Below, one piece after another: positions 8,352 through 16,090 of a stretch of DNA of 64,000 bases. The stretch's first letter is position 1. The number at the start of each line of letters is the position of its first letter. This DNA comes from Gaoshiqia hydrogeniformans (GTDB lineage: Bacteria > Bacteroidota > Bacteroidia > Bacteroidales > Prolixibacteraceae): assembly GCF_049347105.1 (NCBI RefSeq), contig NZ_CP186334.1, positions 3,472,001 to 3,536,000 of the forward strand. Direction: 5' to 3'. The notes under the pieces are model-generated. The model saw only the letters and a program-made list of their open reading frames with translations. It ran no database searches and had not been told where the DNA came from. A program made the position numbers and the translations under genes.

Positions 8352-9188
8352 ATGAAAAAGTATTTTCGAATTATTTACATTATTCTTTTCCCGTTGTTGA
8401 TATGCAGTTGCGGTAAAGATTCCGGATCGGATGATCCTGATGAACCGGAGGAAACCGGTAAAGTTCAGGTTTATTACTCTTTAGATGGAATAAATCGGGA
8501 ACTGTTAAATGATAAAGATATAGTGACAATACCTTTAGGGGGCGCTTTTTTATTTTATGTTGATATATCGGACGCTTCCGAAGTTTTAGATTATTCGTTG
8601 GACTATGCCCGGGATAATCTTCAGACAGGAATAGATCCGTTTAATTTCGAGGATAAAGGAAATCACCAGTACCTTTTTTCTACCAACAAGTCTGGTGTCT
8701 TTGGGATATCTGTATTTGTGAACTTTAAGGTAGATGATTTCGACTATTATCTTGCTGGTTTTTATATCGACGTTCCAACGACCGATTATACAATTATCTC
8801 ATTGGGAACCCCTATCTATACCATAGATGTAGATGATGATATCCTGAAAACTGAAATTGCGAATGAATTGGGCACAAAATATAACCTTAGCATGAAGCCA
8901 CTAACACTTGCGGGTAATACATTAACAGGTGGCACTTATCAACTAAAGGAATCATCAGGGCAAATTTCTAACGGGACATTTACATCAACCAATACTTCAG
9001 ACTTAACAGATTTATCATTCATGTACAATGATCTGGCATTCAGTTATAATTTGGTTTCGGAAGAGGACGGTGAAGGAAAATATTTTCAGTTTACTCAGGA
9101 TTTAACGGATATTTATCAGGGAAAATACCCGGGACAAATTATTAATGAAGTATCATTGACGTTTAGGGGATTTAGGAATAAAGAGTAA
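8352..9188 (+). CDS. Surface-type lipoprotein, function unknown
   Basis: The 278-residue protein has a lipoprotein signal peptide with cysteine at about 20 (PLLICSCGKD). An acidic run follows (SGSDDPDEPEE), resembling the lipoprotein export signal that sends Bacteroidota lipoproteins to the cell surface. The rest looks beta-rich (repeated YY, FY and DFDYY segments) but matches no family I can name. Like the preceding lipoprotein it is AT-rich. It has its own upstream gap after a terminator, so it is probably a separate transcript. A cell-surface or host/substrate contact role is only a guess. Confidence 0.7.
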   Translation: MKKYFRIIYIILFPLLICSCGKDSGSDDPDEPEETGKVQVYYSLDGINRELLNDKDIVTIPLGGAFLFYVDISDASEVLDYSLDYARDNLQTGIDPFNFEDKGNHQYLFSTNKSGVFGISVFVNFKVDDFDYYLAGFYIDVPTTDYTIISLGTPIYTIDVDDDILKTEIANELGTKYNLSMKPLTLAGNTLTGGTYQLKESSGQISNGTFTSTNTSDLTDLSFMYNDLAFSYNLVSEEDGEGKYFQFTQDLTDIYQGKYPGQIINEVSLTFRGFRNKE

Positions 9189-9326
9189 AACGGGGCTACC
9201 GGAGTTTGTTGCAAACTTTGGTAATGCTTTTGAAATCGGAAGGAAGTCGGCTATTGCGGGTCAAGCAGAATCTTTGCCGCTTTCCATGCAATGCCGTCCG
9301 CCTTCTTTTCAAATACAGATAGAGAA

Positions 9327-9890
9327 TCATTCCATTTCAACTTTTACAGGTACCGGATTTCGGATGATATCCAGCACCGGCGAGGTCCGCTGTACATAGT
9401 TGCAAAGCTCAGTCAGGTTTTCCCTCGATGTGTCTGCATCCACCTTGTAACGAACGGTGATGCCCTCGTACCCGGGTCTTGTCGTATCAGAGAGGCCGAG
9501 AAAGGCATGTAAATCCAGGTGGCCTTCAGTTGTAAATTCCAACGAGCGCACATGGATGCCACGGGCTGCTGCATTGTATATAAAACCGACACTTAAACAG
9601 GATGCGATGGCGTGCAGAACTGCCTCCACGGCATTCGGACCGTGGTTTTGTCCAAGCAGGACCGGTGGTTCACCGCCTTCCAGGACGAACGCCTTGTCTC
9701 TTGAATTGTCTTCCGATTTGGCGCCATAAAATTCCTTGATCTCTGTCTGGCAGTGCCCGCCGTTGATCCATTTGGTTTTGGCCCTGAAGTTGAATTTGGC
9801 AATATCCGGATCAGTTTTGACCAAATCAATGGTCTGCAGGAGTTGATCCACGTTGACTCCGTTTAATTGATGGATTACTTCCGTTTCCAT
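9327..9890 (-). CDS. OsmC family peroxiredoxin-like protein
   Basis: The 187-residue protein is an OsmC/Ohr-fold protein. The first catalytic cysteine is in the helix AIASCLSVGFIYNAAARGI and the second in LCNYVQRTSPV, the pair used to reduce organic hydroperoxides. GQNHGPNAVEAVLHA precedes the first cysteine as expected. Length is typical of the subgroup with an N-terminal extension. It acts in the cytoplasm, against organic peroxides or as a general stress protein. It stands alone, convergent with the lipoprotein gene. The 22-bp-period operator array lies about 310 bp upstream of its start and might control it. Confidence 0.88.
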   Translation of the reverse strand: METEVIHQLNGVNVDQLLQTIDLVKTDPDIAKFNFRAKTKWINGGHCQTEIKEFYGAKSEDNSRDKAFVLEGGEPPVLLGQNHGPNAVEAVLHAIASCLSVGFIYNAAARGIHVRSLEFTTEGHLDLHAFLGLSDTTRPGYEGITVRYKVDADTSRENLTELCNYVQRTSPVLDIIRNPVPVKVEME

Positions 9891-10034
9891 AAGTTTGAAA
9901 TTTGGATGTTAAGAAAATAAATGAAAGAGAAAGCCATGAGGCGACAGTACGTGCTTACAGCGTATGGCGCTGTTGCCGGGAAGATTTAATGCATTTCAAA
10001 AGTGAAACATTTTGGGGCGGGGAATGTTCACCGG

Positions 10035-10116
10035 TCAGATCTCCTTCATAATCCCGATAATCCGTTCCCAGGATTCGTCGCGTGCTTTTTTGTTGTCATC
10101 CGAAAAGCCTGGAATT
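10035..10116 (-). pseudogene. Possible C-terminal remnant of a dienelactone-hydrolase-like gene
   Basis: Read on the minus strand, 10112-10035 gives PGFSDDNKKARDESWERII followed by GIMKEI and a stop. This resembles the last helix region of dienelactone/alpha-beta hydrolases (HGF, then a charged turn and a W-containing terminal helix). Upstream the frame stays open but loses resemblance (VSFHPGFAFCLIVSL). No intact gene surrounds it. Chance similarity is possible, so this is a weak call. Confidence 0.25.
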
Positions 10117-10197
10117 AACGATACAATTAAGCAAAAAGCAAAGCCCGGGTGAAAAGATACCTTGGATATAGTCTCTTCTAAAAATAGAAGTTAACTG

Positions 10198-10279
10198 TTT
10201 GACATACGTTAAACGATTATTTGACAATTGTTGTACAACTATTTGACAACCGTCATACATCCGTTTGACAGCTGTCAAA
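10198..10279. promoter_or_regulatory. Array of four 16-bp palindromic boxes at an exact 22-bp period
   Basis: TTTGACA begins at 10198, 10220, 10242 and 10264. Each copy is followed by two variable bases and a half-site related to TGTCAAA: CGTTAAA, TGTTGTA, CGTCATA and TGTCAAA. The last copy is a perfect 16-bp palindrome, TTTGACAGCTGTCAAA. The 6-bp spacers differ in sequence, so the boxes rather than a whole repeat unit are conserved. A 22-bp period is about two helical turns and puts all copies on one DNA face, as for cooperative binding of a dimeric regulator. The array lies between the Tat-exported oxidoreductase terminator and osmC, within a 580-bp stretch (9891-10470) that otherwise holds only a possible gene remnant. 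Confidence 0.7.
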
Positions 10280-10384
10280 TAATCTGATTATAAAGTGTAT
10301 TTGCAATGAAACTGCTCGTGGGCTATTCAAAGGACGGAGATTTTGGAGGGAAAGAATACCATTTACGCGATAGGTTCTTTTCTG

Positions 10385-10415
10385 AAAAAAACGGAGGTTG
10401 TAAGTGACCTCCGTT
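10385..10415 (-). terminator. Terminator of the secreted TIM-barrel/oxidoreductase operon
   Basis: On the minus strand AACGGAGGT (10415-10407) pairs perfectly with ACCTCCGTT (10398-10390) over an 8-nt loop and runs into T residues, 56-86 bp after the oxidoreductase stop. Confidence 0.85.
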
Positions 10416-10470
10416 CTGTAACGCGTTTTTTATTAAGCACAATGGCATGTGGTCTGCTGCAAACGAAAAG

Positions 10471-11823
10471 TCAGTATTTGAATACTTTTCCGCCGGCCAT
10501 CACCTGTTTTGTTTTTACATCGAAGGTGGCCCTCATGCCGGTACGCAGAGATGCTGTGACCATGATGTTGGCAATGGAATGGCTGTAACCGGCTTCTACC
10601 GGGGCATTGGTTTTTACGTCGCCTTTGCGCACACAGTCCATCCAGTTTTTCATATGCGCGTTGGTCAGCGGGTCGGAGCCGGTGGCGGCGCCTGCCTCCA
10701 CTTTAATCTGGGGCAGATCAAATTCGTCAAGCAAAAAAGCCTGTTTCCCCATGGCCGAGGCATTTCGTTCGGTTAAACCGCCGTCGCTGTTCACCTTGTT
10801 GGTGTCCAGGTCGAGTTTTCCGCCGTTGGAGAAATACCATTCCTTGATCCCGCCCGCGGAGTTGGTCTGTCGCGACGAGTAAATCACCTGGAAGCCTTCA
10901 TCTGGTTTATCGTTTGGACCATAGTCGAATACGGCAGTCATGGTGTCGAAATTGCTCCGTCCGTCTTTCCACTGATAAATACCGCCGTTGGCAACTGCCG
11001 AGCGCGGATATTCCAGTTGAGAGAACCAGTGTACGGTGTCAATCTGATGGGCCATCCATTGCCCGGGTATTCCGGACGAATAGGGCCAGAACAGGCGATA
11101 TTCCAGGTATTTCCGGGGATCCCACGGCTCATACGGGCGGTTCATCAGGTAACGTTTCCAGTCGGTGTCCGACTCCCTGATCTGCGAAGTAAGTTCGGGT
11201 AAACGCCAACGGCCCGGTTGGTTGACATTCCAGGTCATCTCCACGGCAATGATGTTGCCGAATTTGCCCGACCGGATGTAGTCGTATGCCGCATGATAGT
11301 TGGGCCCCGAGCGTCGTTGCGAACCAATCTGGATAACCTTGCCCGTTTCTTTAGCCGCTTTCAATCCCTCGTTTGCATCGTCCATGGTTTCGGCGAAAGG
11401 TTTTTCGCAATACACATCGGCGCCCGCTCTTACGGCTTCCGCCAGGTGAAGGGTATGCTGAAAATCGGCCGTACTGACAATAACGGCATCGGGCTTTTGC
11501 TCCCACAATTCGTCGGTGTTTCTGGCGGCGCCGATTGTCCGGCCGGTGGCTTCCTTATGCCAGGCTTGCCCTTCGTCGCGACGGCGGTTCCAAATATCAC
11601 ACACGGTGAAAAATTCAAAATTCATTTCTTCGGCGTATTTCAGGAATGCTTTTCCCAGCGAGTCTTTGAACCGGTTCGAAAATCCGAGTATGCCCACCCT
11701 GACCCGGTCGTTGGCGCCCAGGATGTTTCCGTAACTTTTGGCAGACATGCCCATGCCGCCAATGGTGATTCCGGCAGCGCCCAGGACAGATTTTTTAACA
11801 AACGATCGTCTTGAATAATCCAT
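10471..11823 (-). CDS. Tat-exported Gfo/Idh/MocA family oxidoreductase
   Basis: From the ATG at 11823-11821 the protein has 450 residues. It begins with a twin-arginine signal (MDYSRRSFVKKSVLGAAG), so the folded, cofactor-loaded enzyme should act in the periplasm. A Rossmann start follows (VRVGILGFSNRF), then the conserved CEKPFAETMDDA lysine motif that contacts substrate and cofactor, and the alpha/beta C-terminal domain. An in-frame extension to 11913 overlaps the preceding gene and lacks the signal, so it was rejected. The gene starts 19 bp after the secreted TIM-barrel gene. Exported enzymes of this family can use tightly bound NAD(H) to oxidise glycosides to 3-keto forms; that role here is inferred from the pairing. 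Confidence 0.87.
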   Translation of the reverse strand: MDYSRRSFVKKSVLGAAGITIGGMGMSAKSYGNILGANDRVRVGILGFSNRFKDSLGKAFLKYAEEMNFEFFTVCDIWNRRRDEGQAWHKEATGRTIGAARNTDELWEQKPDAVIVSTADFQHTLHLAEAVRAGADVYCEKPFAETMDDANEGLKAAKETGKVIQIGSQRRSGPNYHAAYDYIRSGKFGNIIAVEMTWNVNQPGRWRLPELTSQIRESDTDWKRYLMNRPYEPWDPRKYLEYRLFWPYSSGIPGQWMAHQIDTVHWFSQLEYPRSAVANGGIYQWKDGRSNFDTMTAVFDYGPNDKPDEGFQVIYSSRQTNSAGGIKEWYFSNGGKLDLDTNKVNSDGGLTERNASAMGKQAFLLDEFDLPQIKVEAGAATGSDPLTNAHMKNWMDCVRKGDVKTNAPVEAGYSHSIANIMVTASLRTGMRATFDVKTKQVMAGGKVFKY

Positions 11824-11842
11824 AAATTCAGGTGTTAAACGT

Positions 11843-12703
11843 TTATAATTGGTTTCTGATTTCTTTGATAGCCGTTGGTGCCTGCGATTCCAGGTCCGTC
11901 CACCGGCATTCAACCGATAATTTTCCCTGATAATTCACCTTTTTCAGCGCTTCAAAATAAGGACTGAAATCTTCGCCGCGGGTGCCGGGCGCAGCACGCT
12001 CTTCCTTTTCGGCGAGGTGAACGTGCCTGATCAGTGGTCCGTACTTTAAAATGCTTTCCGGGCCTTCATCGTCCATCAACATGTGATAAATATCGGCTAA
12101 AAGCCTGAAATTTGGGTGGTTGACTTCTTTTACGATTTCGCCGCCCTCGGTAAGCGAGTTGATGAAATTGCATTCTTTTTTGTTGAGTGGCTCCAACACA
12201 ACGATGACATCGTATTTGTCGGCAATCGGCGACATGGCCGTACAGAGACGGATAAATTGCCGGCGGGCTTCGTCGCGTGAAAAACCGTCGGGAATGGCGC
12301 GTGATCCGCCGCTGCCAAAAACAATGTATTCAACACCGGCTTTTTGTGCACGGCGAAATGCAGTTTCCATGTAATCGAGTATTTCGGGATGGGCCGCTTC
12401 CGGGCCGACACTTTTTAAGCTTCCGGGGATAAAGCCGTTACAGACCAATACCGGGAGGGGCGCTTGTTTGGCCTGCTCCAGGACCGTGTTGAAATCTTCC
12501 TCTGTTTTAAGCGGCATTAAAAAACTTCCGACACTTTCTTCAATGTAATCATAGCCTGATATTTCGAGGATGGCGGCCTGACTGAACTTTGTGCACACGC
12601 CGATGCCCTGAAAAAAGTTTCCCCCGGCCGGCAAAGGGTCAACCCGGGTAAACGATAACAGGATGAGACCTGAGATGATTAGTTTTTTCATACGTTTATC
12701 CAT
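11843..12703 (-). CDS. Secreted sugar isomerase/lyase-like TIM-barrel protein (AP endonuclease 2 family)
   Basis: The 286-residue protein has an N-terminal export signal (about residues 5-27, KKLIISGLILLSFTRVDPLPAGG) and a xylose-isomerase-like barrel. Metal ligands are visible: E171 (VVLEPLNKKE), D204/H207 (LLADIYHM), H227/H229 (RHVHLAE) and E265 (SVECRW). The family includes sugar isomerases, epimerases and 3-keto-glycoside lyases. Secretion together with a Tat-exported Gfo/Idh oxidoreductase argues against a sugar-phosphate substrate. It is the first gene of a two-gene operon, divergent from a membrane-bound wHTH-like protein. Met5 at 12691 is an alternative start. The reaction itself is not shown by the sequence. 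Confidence 0.82.
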   Translation of the reverse strand: MDKRMKKLIISGLILLSFTRVDPLPAGGNFFQGIGVCTKFSQAAILEISGYDYIEESVGSFLMPLKTEEDFNTVLEQAKQAPLPVLVCNGFIPGSLKSVGPEAAHPEILDYMETAFRRAQKAGVEYIVFGSGGSRAIPDGFSRDEARRQFIRLCTAMSPIADKYDVIVVLEPLNKKECNFINSLTEGGEIVKEVNHPNFRLLADIYHMLMDDEGPESILKYGPLIRHVHLAEKEERAAPGTRGEDFSPYFEALKKVNYQGKLSVECRWTDLESQAPTAIKEIRNQL

Positions 12704-12772
12704 TTTAAGATGAAAGTTAATCCTGTTTCGGCAGAACCGGCTTACCGGCAGTGATAAATCACGTTCTTTTAA

Positions 12773-12793
12773 CCGTTAAAATAGTTTTTACGG
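12773..12793. promoter_or_regulatory. Imperfect palindrome between the divergent genes, candidate operator
   Basis: Arms CCGTTAAAA (12773-12781) and TTTTTACGG (12785-12793) form a 21-bp inverted repeat with one central mismatch pair per arm. It lies in the 164-bp gap between the TIM-barrel operon and the membrane-anchored wHTH gene. A second CCGTTAAAA-like piece (CGGCTAAAAT) follows at about 12797. Binding by the neighbouring regulator is inference. Confidence 0.4.
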
Positions 12794-12840
12794 GAACGGC
12801 TAAAATCTTGTTTCCGAGTATAAAACAACCGGTTTTTGAT

Positions 12841-12848
12841 TATATTTG
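12841..12848 (+). promoter_or_regulatory. -7 promoter element of the membrane-anchored wHTH gene
   Basis: TATATTTG matches TAnnTTTG and lies 19 bp upstream of the ATG at 12868. It supports 12868 rather than the further upstream in-frame ATG at 12751 as the translation start. Confidence 0.5.
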
Positions 12849-12867
12849 GTCATTGCTGAATAACAGG

Positions 12868-14016
12868 ATGCCTGACGAACAACTCATATTGGACCAATTG
12901 CGAAAGATTGTGGAAAGCCGACCCTTTTCGCGTTCAGGGGTAAATGTATCTTTGCTTAACCTGTTGGTAAATTCCACGCTGGAAGGAATTAAGCTGAAAG
13001 AAACTACGATTGGCAGTGAAATCTTCGGTAAAGCGTACGATCCGGTCCGCAACGACACCAAGGTGCGTGTTTACGTGCACAACCTACGGAAAAAACTGGA
13101 AGTGTACTATGCAACCGACGGCAAAGGTGATGAGATCATCTTTGAAATTGAAAAAGGGCAGTACCAGGTTTCGTTCTCGGGCCGCGAAACGAGAAAATCA
13201 GTTTTTACGAAACGAAGGACGGTTTTTGTTTTGGTCATCCTGCTGATGCTTATCCTGTCGGTTATTTTAATCAAAACGGCCGGGCAGAAACAAAACGGCG
13301 GATTTTGGGACGGCTTTGTGGCAGAAAATTATCCGTTGACGGTGTTGATCGGCGACCATTTTACCATCTCGTCTTCCCTGCCAACCGGTGGTTCGGGGAT
13401 CATCCGCGACTTTTCCATCAACTCGGAACAGGAGTTTGCCCGTCATATTCAGCAACATCCCGACCAGGCTGTGGGTATGATCCCGAACCGTTATCCTTAT
13501 ATTACCAAAATGGGGCCGTATTGCACGAAAATGATCAGCGAACTTTTGTCGCGGAACCATAGGTCTTTTAACCTGATGCTGAACTCCGAGTGGGACAAGT
13601 CGAAAGTGAATTCGGAGAATATCATTTATATCGGGCAGTTTAAAACGATGGGATTTTTACGGAATGTTTTCAGCAATGCTTTTCCGAACATCGAGATTTC
13701 CGGGAGCAGGCTGAAAATAACTGACCCGGTGTCGGAAGAGGTGAAATTATACAACTCGCAGGGTGAGCCGCAGATGGTTGATTATACGATTGTTTCGAAA
13801 ATGAGGGGCCCTAACGGAACGGATATGGCCCTGTTTATTTCTGACAACGATATCGGCGTCATCCGTGTCGTGGAATATTTGACCAACCCGGATTCACTGG
13901 CCGGTTTTTATGCCCGCAACCAGCTTTACAAGCATGAGTTTACCGCATTGTTCAAAGTAAGCGGGTGGGAGCGTACCGACTATGCAATGGAGCTGGTGAC
14001 CATTGCACGGAAGTAA
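12868..14016 (+). CDS. Membrane-anchored winged-helix-like DNA-binding protein
   Basis: Starting at 12868 (MPDEQLILDQLRKIV) the protein has 382 residues. Residues 1-110 resemble the N-terminal module seen in Bacteroidota and Acidobacteriota membrane regulators: LLNLLVNSTLEGIKLKETTIG, then NDTKVRVYVHNLRKKLEVYY and a basic/aromatic turn (KGQYQVSF). This module resembles winged-helix DNA-binding domains. A single transmembrane helix follows (about 122-141, TVFVLVILLMLILSVILI), then about 240 extracytoplasmic residues of no recognised family. The topology is cytoplasmic DNA-binding domain, helix, periplasmic sensor. It is divergent from the secreted TIM-barrel/oxidoreductase operon, so it may sense a periplasmic sugar product and control that operon directly. 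Confidence 0.7.
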   Translation: MPDEQLILDQLRKIVESRPFSRSGVNVSLLNLLVNSTLEGIKLKETTIGSEIFGKAYDPVRNDTKVRVYVHNLRKKLEVYYATDGKGDEIIFEIEKGQYQVSFSGRETRKSVFTKRRTVFVLVILLMLILSVILIKTAGQKQNGGFWDGFVAENYPLTVLIGDHFTISSSLPTGGSGIIRDFSINSEQEFARHIQQHPDQAVGMIPNRYPYITKMGPYCTKMISELLSRNHRSFNLMLNSEWDKSKVNSENIIYIGQFKTMGFLRNVFSNAFPNIEISGSRLKITDPVSEEVKLYNSQGEPQMVDYTIVSKMRGPNGTDMALFISDNDIGVIRVVEYLTNPDSLAGFYARNQLYKHEFTALFKVSGWERTDYAMELVTIARK

Positions 14017-14050
14017 ACCGGAACAAACGACGCGGCGATCCGTTTTCGTT

Positions 14051-14635
14051 TTATAAATACCGGGCCGTATCTTTTTTGTACAATAAGTATTCTTCGTGAA
14101 ACTGATCTTCCAGAAATTTTTCTTCTTTCAGAATGATGACATGATGAACCAACTGGTTGCAGGTCATTAGCGCCAGCAATAAAAGGCTGGGAATAAGCAG
14201 GAAGCAGGCCGCTTGGAAAAAGATAAAGCTGGCATACATGGGGTTCCGGCTGATGCGGAAAACACCTTTTGTTTGAAGGGCGTGCGGTGAAACAGGCAGG
14301 CCAACACGCGTAAAGATGCTCATGCTATAATAAGCCGGGATCAGCAGCAGGTTGCCTCCCGTCAGGAAAATAACGGCCATTAATTTTTGAACATCAGGTA
14401 TTTCGGTCTGAATAAGCCAGGGAAAGTACAAGAAAAAATCAGGAAAAAAGGCGGCTGCAGGCAATGAAGTCATAACGACAACGATGATGAGTTTGACCGG
14501 ATAGAACAGCAAGGGAGCAATGGTCGGCCGTCCGAAAATGCCCTGCCCGTTACGCAGCAGCTGGTAGCCCAGTAAAAAAGTAGCCACAGCCGGTAAACAG
14601 CAACTGACAATCAATGCGGACTGGATCAGCGACAT
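14051..14635 (-). CDS. Isoprenylcysteine carboxyl methyltransferase/PEMT-like membrane protein
   Basis: The 194-residue protein has about five membrane helices and the C-terminal signature of the phospholipid/isoprenylcysteine methyltransferase superfamily: KGVFRISRNPMYASF, then EEKFLEDQFHEEYLLYKKDTARYL. In that superfamily RNPMY and the E-E-x-x-L/F...Y element bind S-adenosylmethionine. The methyl acceptor in bacteria is generally unknown. Its start lies inside the 3' end of the Cu/Zn efflux permease (10-bp overlap), so the two are co-translated and probably work together in metal or envelope stress. Confidence 0.75.
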   Translation of the reverse strand: MSLIQSALIVSCCLPAVATFLLGYQLLRNGQGIFGRPTIAPLLFYPVKLIIVVVMTSLPAAAFFPDFFLYFPWLIQTEIPDVQKLMAVIFLTGGNLLLIPAYYSMSIFTRVGLPVSPHALQTKGVFRISRNPMYASFIFFQAACFLLIPSLLLLALMTCNQLVHHVIILKEEKFLEDQFHEEYLLYKKDTARYL

Positions 14636-15960
14636 TCGGTTTCTCCTTTGTATTGGTACCCAATTTCGGCAATAACCTGTTCTATTTTTTTCAGATCAAT
14701 GTTTTCTCCCGCAATTTTAACTTCAGAGGTGTTTTTGTCTGCAAAAACTTCATCAATGCCATCCAGTTTTAACAGGTTTCGGTTCACGCTGGCTTCGCAG
14801 TGAGAGCAGGTCATTCCTTCAACCTTTATTGTTTTGAAATCCATAAGCGGTGTTTTCTTTGTTTTTTCGTAGCGTTCATAAAAGTAACCAAAAATGAGTG
14901 AACCGACCAGCAAAACTGACGATGAAATTTGCAGCCATTGGGGTAACATTTCGTGTTCGCCGTCGCCGTGAATATGCACGATTTGTTCCATGAACAGTTC
15001 TCCAGGAATAAGCCAGTTGATTAACATCCCGAATAAAGTGGCCCCGCCAATGATGGTCGCCAGGTAAACGAACAGGGACTTACGGCCCATGATATGACCG
15101 ATAACCGCCATCGTGGCGACATTGGTTGCCGGGCCGGCCATTAAAAAAACAAGCGCCGCGCCGGGCGATACCCCTTTCATCAGCAATACGGCAGCAATGG
15201 GGATTGAGCCGGTTGCACAAATATAGATGGGTACGGAAGCAATCAGGACAATCAGGATCTCCAGGAAACCCAGCCCCTGAAATGAACTGAAAAAATTGTC
15301 GGGCAAAAGCACCGAAATCAGGGCGGCGATCAGGAAGCCGATGATCAGCCATTTGGCAATGTCCTGAAGAAGCTCGATAAAGGCGTAATGGGTGGCCTGT
15401 ACCAGCGGGTTGCCTTTGGGTTTTTTCTCATCGTGGCATTCGCAGGAGGTATCGTTGCAGGATGGATCAGCCGCTTTTTTGCCAAGAGCGGCCGTATCGA
15501 TTCGCAGATTGGAAAAGGGACTTGCCGGCGCCGGTTTTTCTTTGATGAACAGATTGGTCAGGATACCGCCGCCGATGCCGGTTATAAACGCAATAATTGG
15601 CCGCAGGATGGCAAAGGGCCATCCCAGCATGGCATAAGTAGCCAGAATGGAATCAACTCCGGTTTGGGGGGTCGATATCAGAAACGAGTTGGTTGCCCCT
15701 TTGGATGCGCCATTCCTGAAAAAAGAAATACCGGTTGGGATAACCCCGCAGGAGCAGAGCGGCATGGGAATCCCCAGCAACGAGGCATTCACAGCCGACC
15801 GGGTTGTGGATTTACCCAGGTAACGTTGCACCTTGTCCTGTGGAAAATATACTTTCAGCAGGCCCGCGAAAATAAGTCCCAGAATCAGCCAGGGAGCCAT
15901 TTCGTTTAACAGGTAAATCAGTTCCGAAAAATAATCCGCTACAAAACCCTTCATCGTCAT
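14626..15960 (-). CDS. SO_0444-type Cu/Zn efflux permease with C-terminal heavy-metal-associated domain
   Basis: The 444-residue protein has two blocks of transmembrane helices, typical of the permease family PF03773. Metal-type motifs are visible: PMPLCSCGVIPTG near the N terminus, a loop rich in Cys and His between the blocks (DPSCNDTSCECHDEKK, about 165-185), and ICATGSIPIAAVLL in the second half. The last 65 residues form a heavy-metal-associated domain with GMTCSHC, a copper- or zinc-binding chaperone module. Family members export Cu/Zn-type metals. The methyltransferase-like gene overlaps its end. A -7 box lies just upstream. Which metal it exports cannot be read from the sequence. Confidence 0.88.
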   Translation of the reverse strand: MTMKGFVADYFSELIYLLNEMAPWLILGLIFAGLLKVYFPQDKVQRYLGKSTTRSAVNASLLGIPMPLCSCGVIPTGISFFRNGASKGATNSFLISTPQTGVDSILATYAMLGWPFAILRPIIAFITGIGGGILTNLFIKEKPAPASPFSNLRIDTAALGKKAADPSCNDTSCECHDEKKPKGNPLVQATHYAFIELLQDIAKWLIIGFLIAALISVLLPDNFFSSFQGLGFLEILIVLIASVPIYICATGSIPIAAVLLMKGVSPGAALVFLMAGPATNVATMAVIGHIMGRKSLFVYLATIIGGATLFGMLINWLIPGELFMEQIVHIHGDGEHEMLPQWLQISSSVLLVGSLIFGYFYERYEKTKKTPLMDFKTIKVEGMTCSHCEASVNRNLLKLDGIDEVFADKNTSEVKIAGENIDLKKIEQVIAEIGYQYKGETECR

Positions 15961-15982
15961 CTCTTTTCATTATTAACCGGCA

Positions 15983-15990
15983 CAAAATTA
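15983..15990 (-). promoter_or_regulatory. -7 promoter element of the efflux permease gene
   Basis: On the minus strand TAATTTTG (15990-15983) fits TAnnTTTG, 22 bp upstream of the permease ATG. No clear -33 element was found. Confidence 0.4.
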
Positions 15991-16090
15991 GAATTGTTTA
16001 GCTTTTAACCGGAAAAATAAACTAAAAATGGGAAGACGGGAGAAGTCGCAAAATTCAGTAGCAGTATTCAGTCGAGGTTCTGCTGCGAGT

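Noticed and set aside
9189..9326. Hairpin ACCGGAGTTTG/CAAACTTTGGT as a terminator
   Set aside because: The pairing needs two G-U pairs and no T-run follows on either strand; kept only as a weak structure.
10198..10279. Considered as a short CRISPR array
   Set aside because: Units are only about 16 bp, spacers only 6 bp, and no cas genes are nearby; the symmetry fits operator boxes.
10306..10407. 33-residue reading frame starting MKLLVGYSKDGDFGG
   Set aside because: It runs into the minus-strand terminator hairpin, matches no family and has no ribosome site.
11218..11814. 198-residue plus-strand frame opposite the Tat-exported oxidoreductase
   Set aside because: The minus strand encodes the recognisable enzyme over the whole span.
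12751..12867. N-terminal extension of the membrane-anchored regulator
   Set aside because: It contains the palindrome and -7 box and does not resemble the family start; translation from 12868 is preferred.
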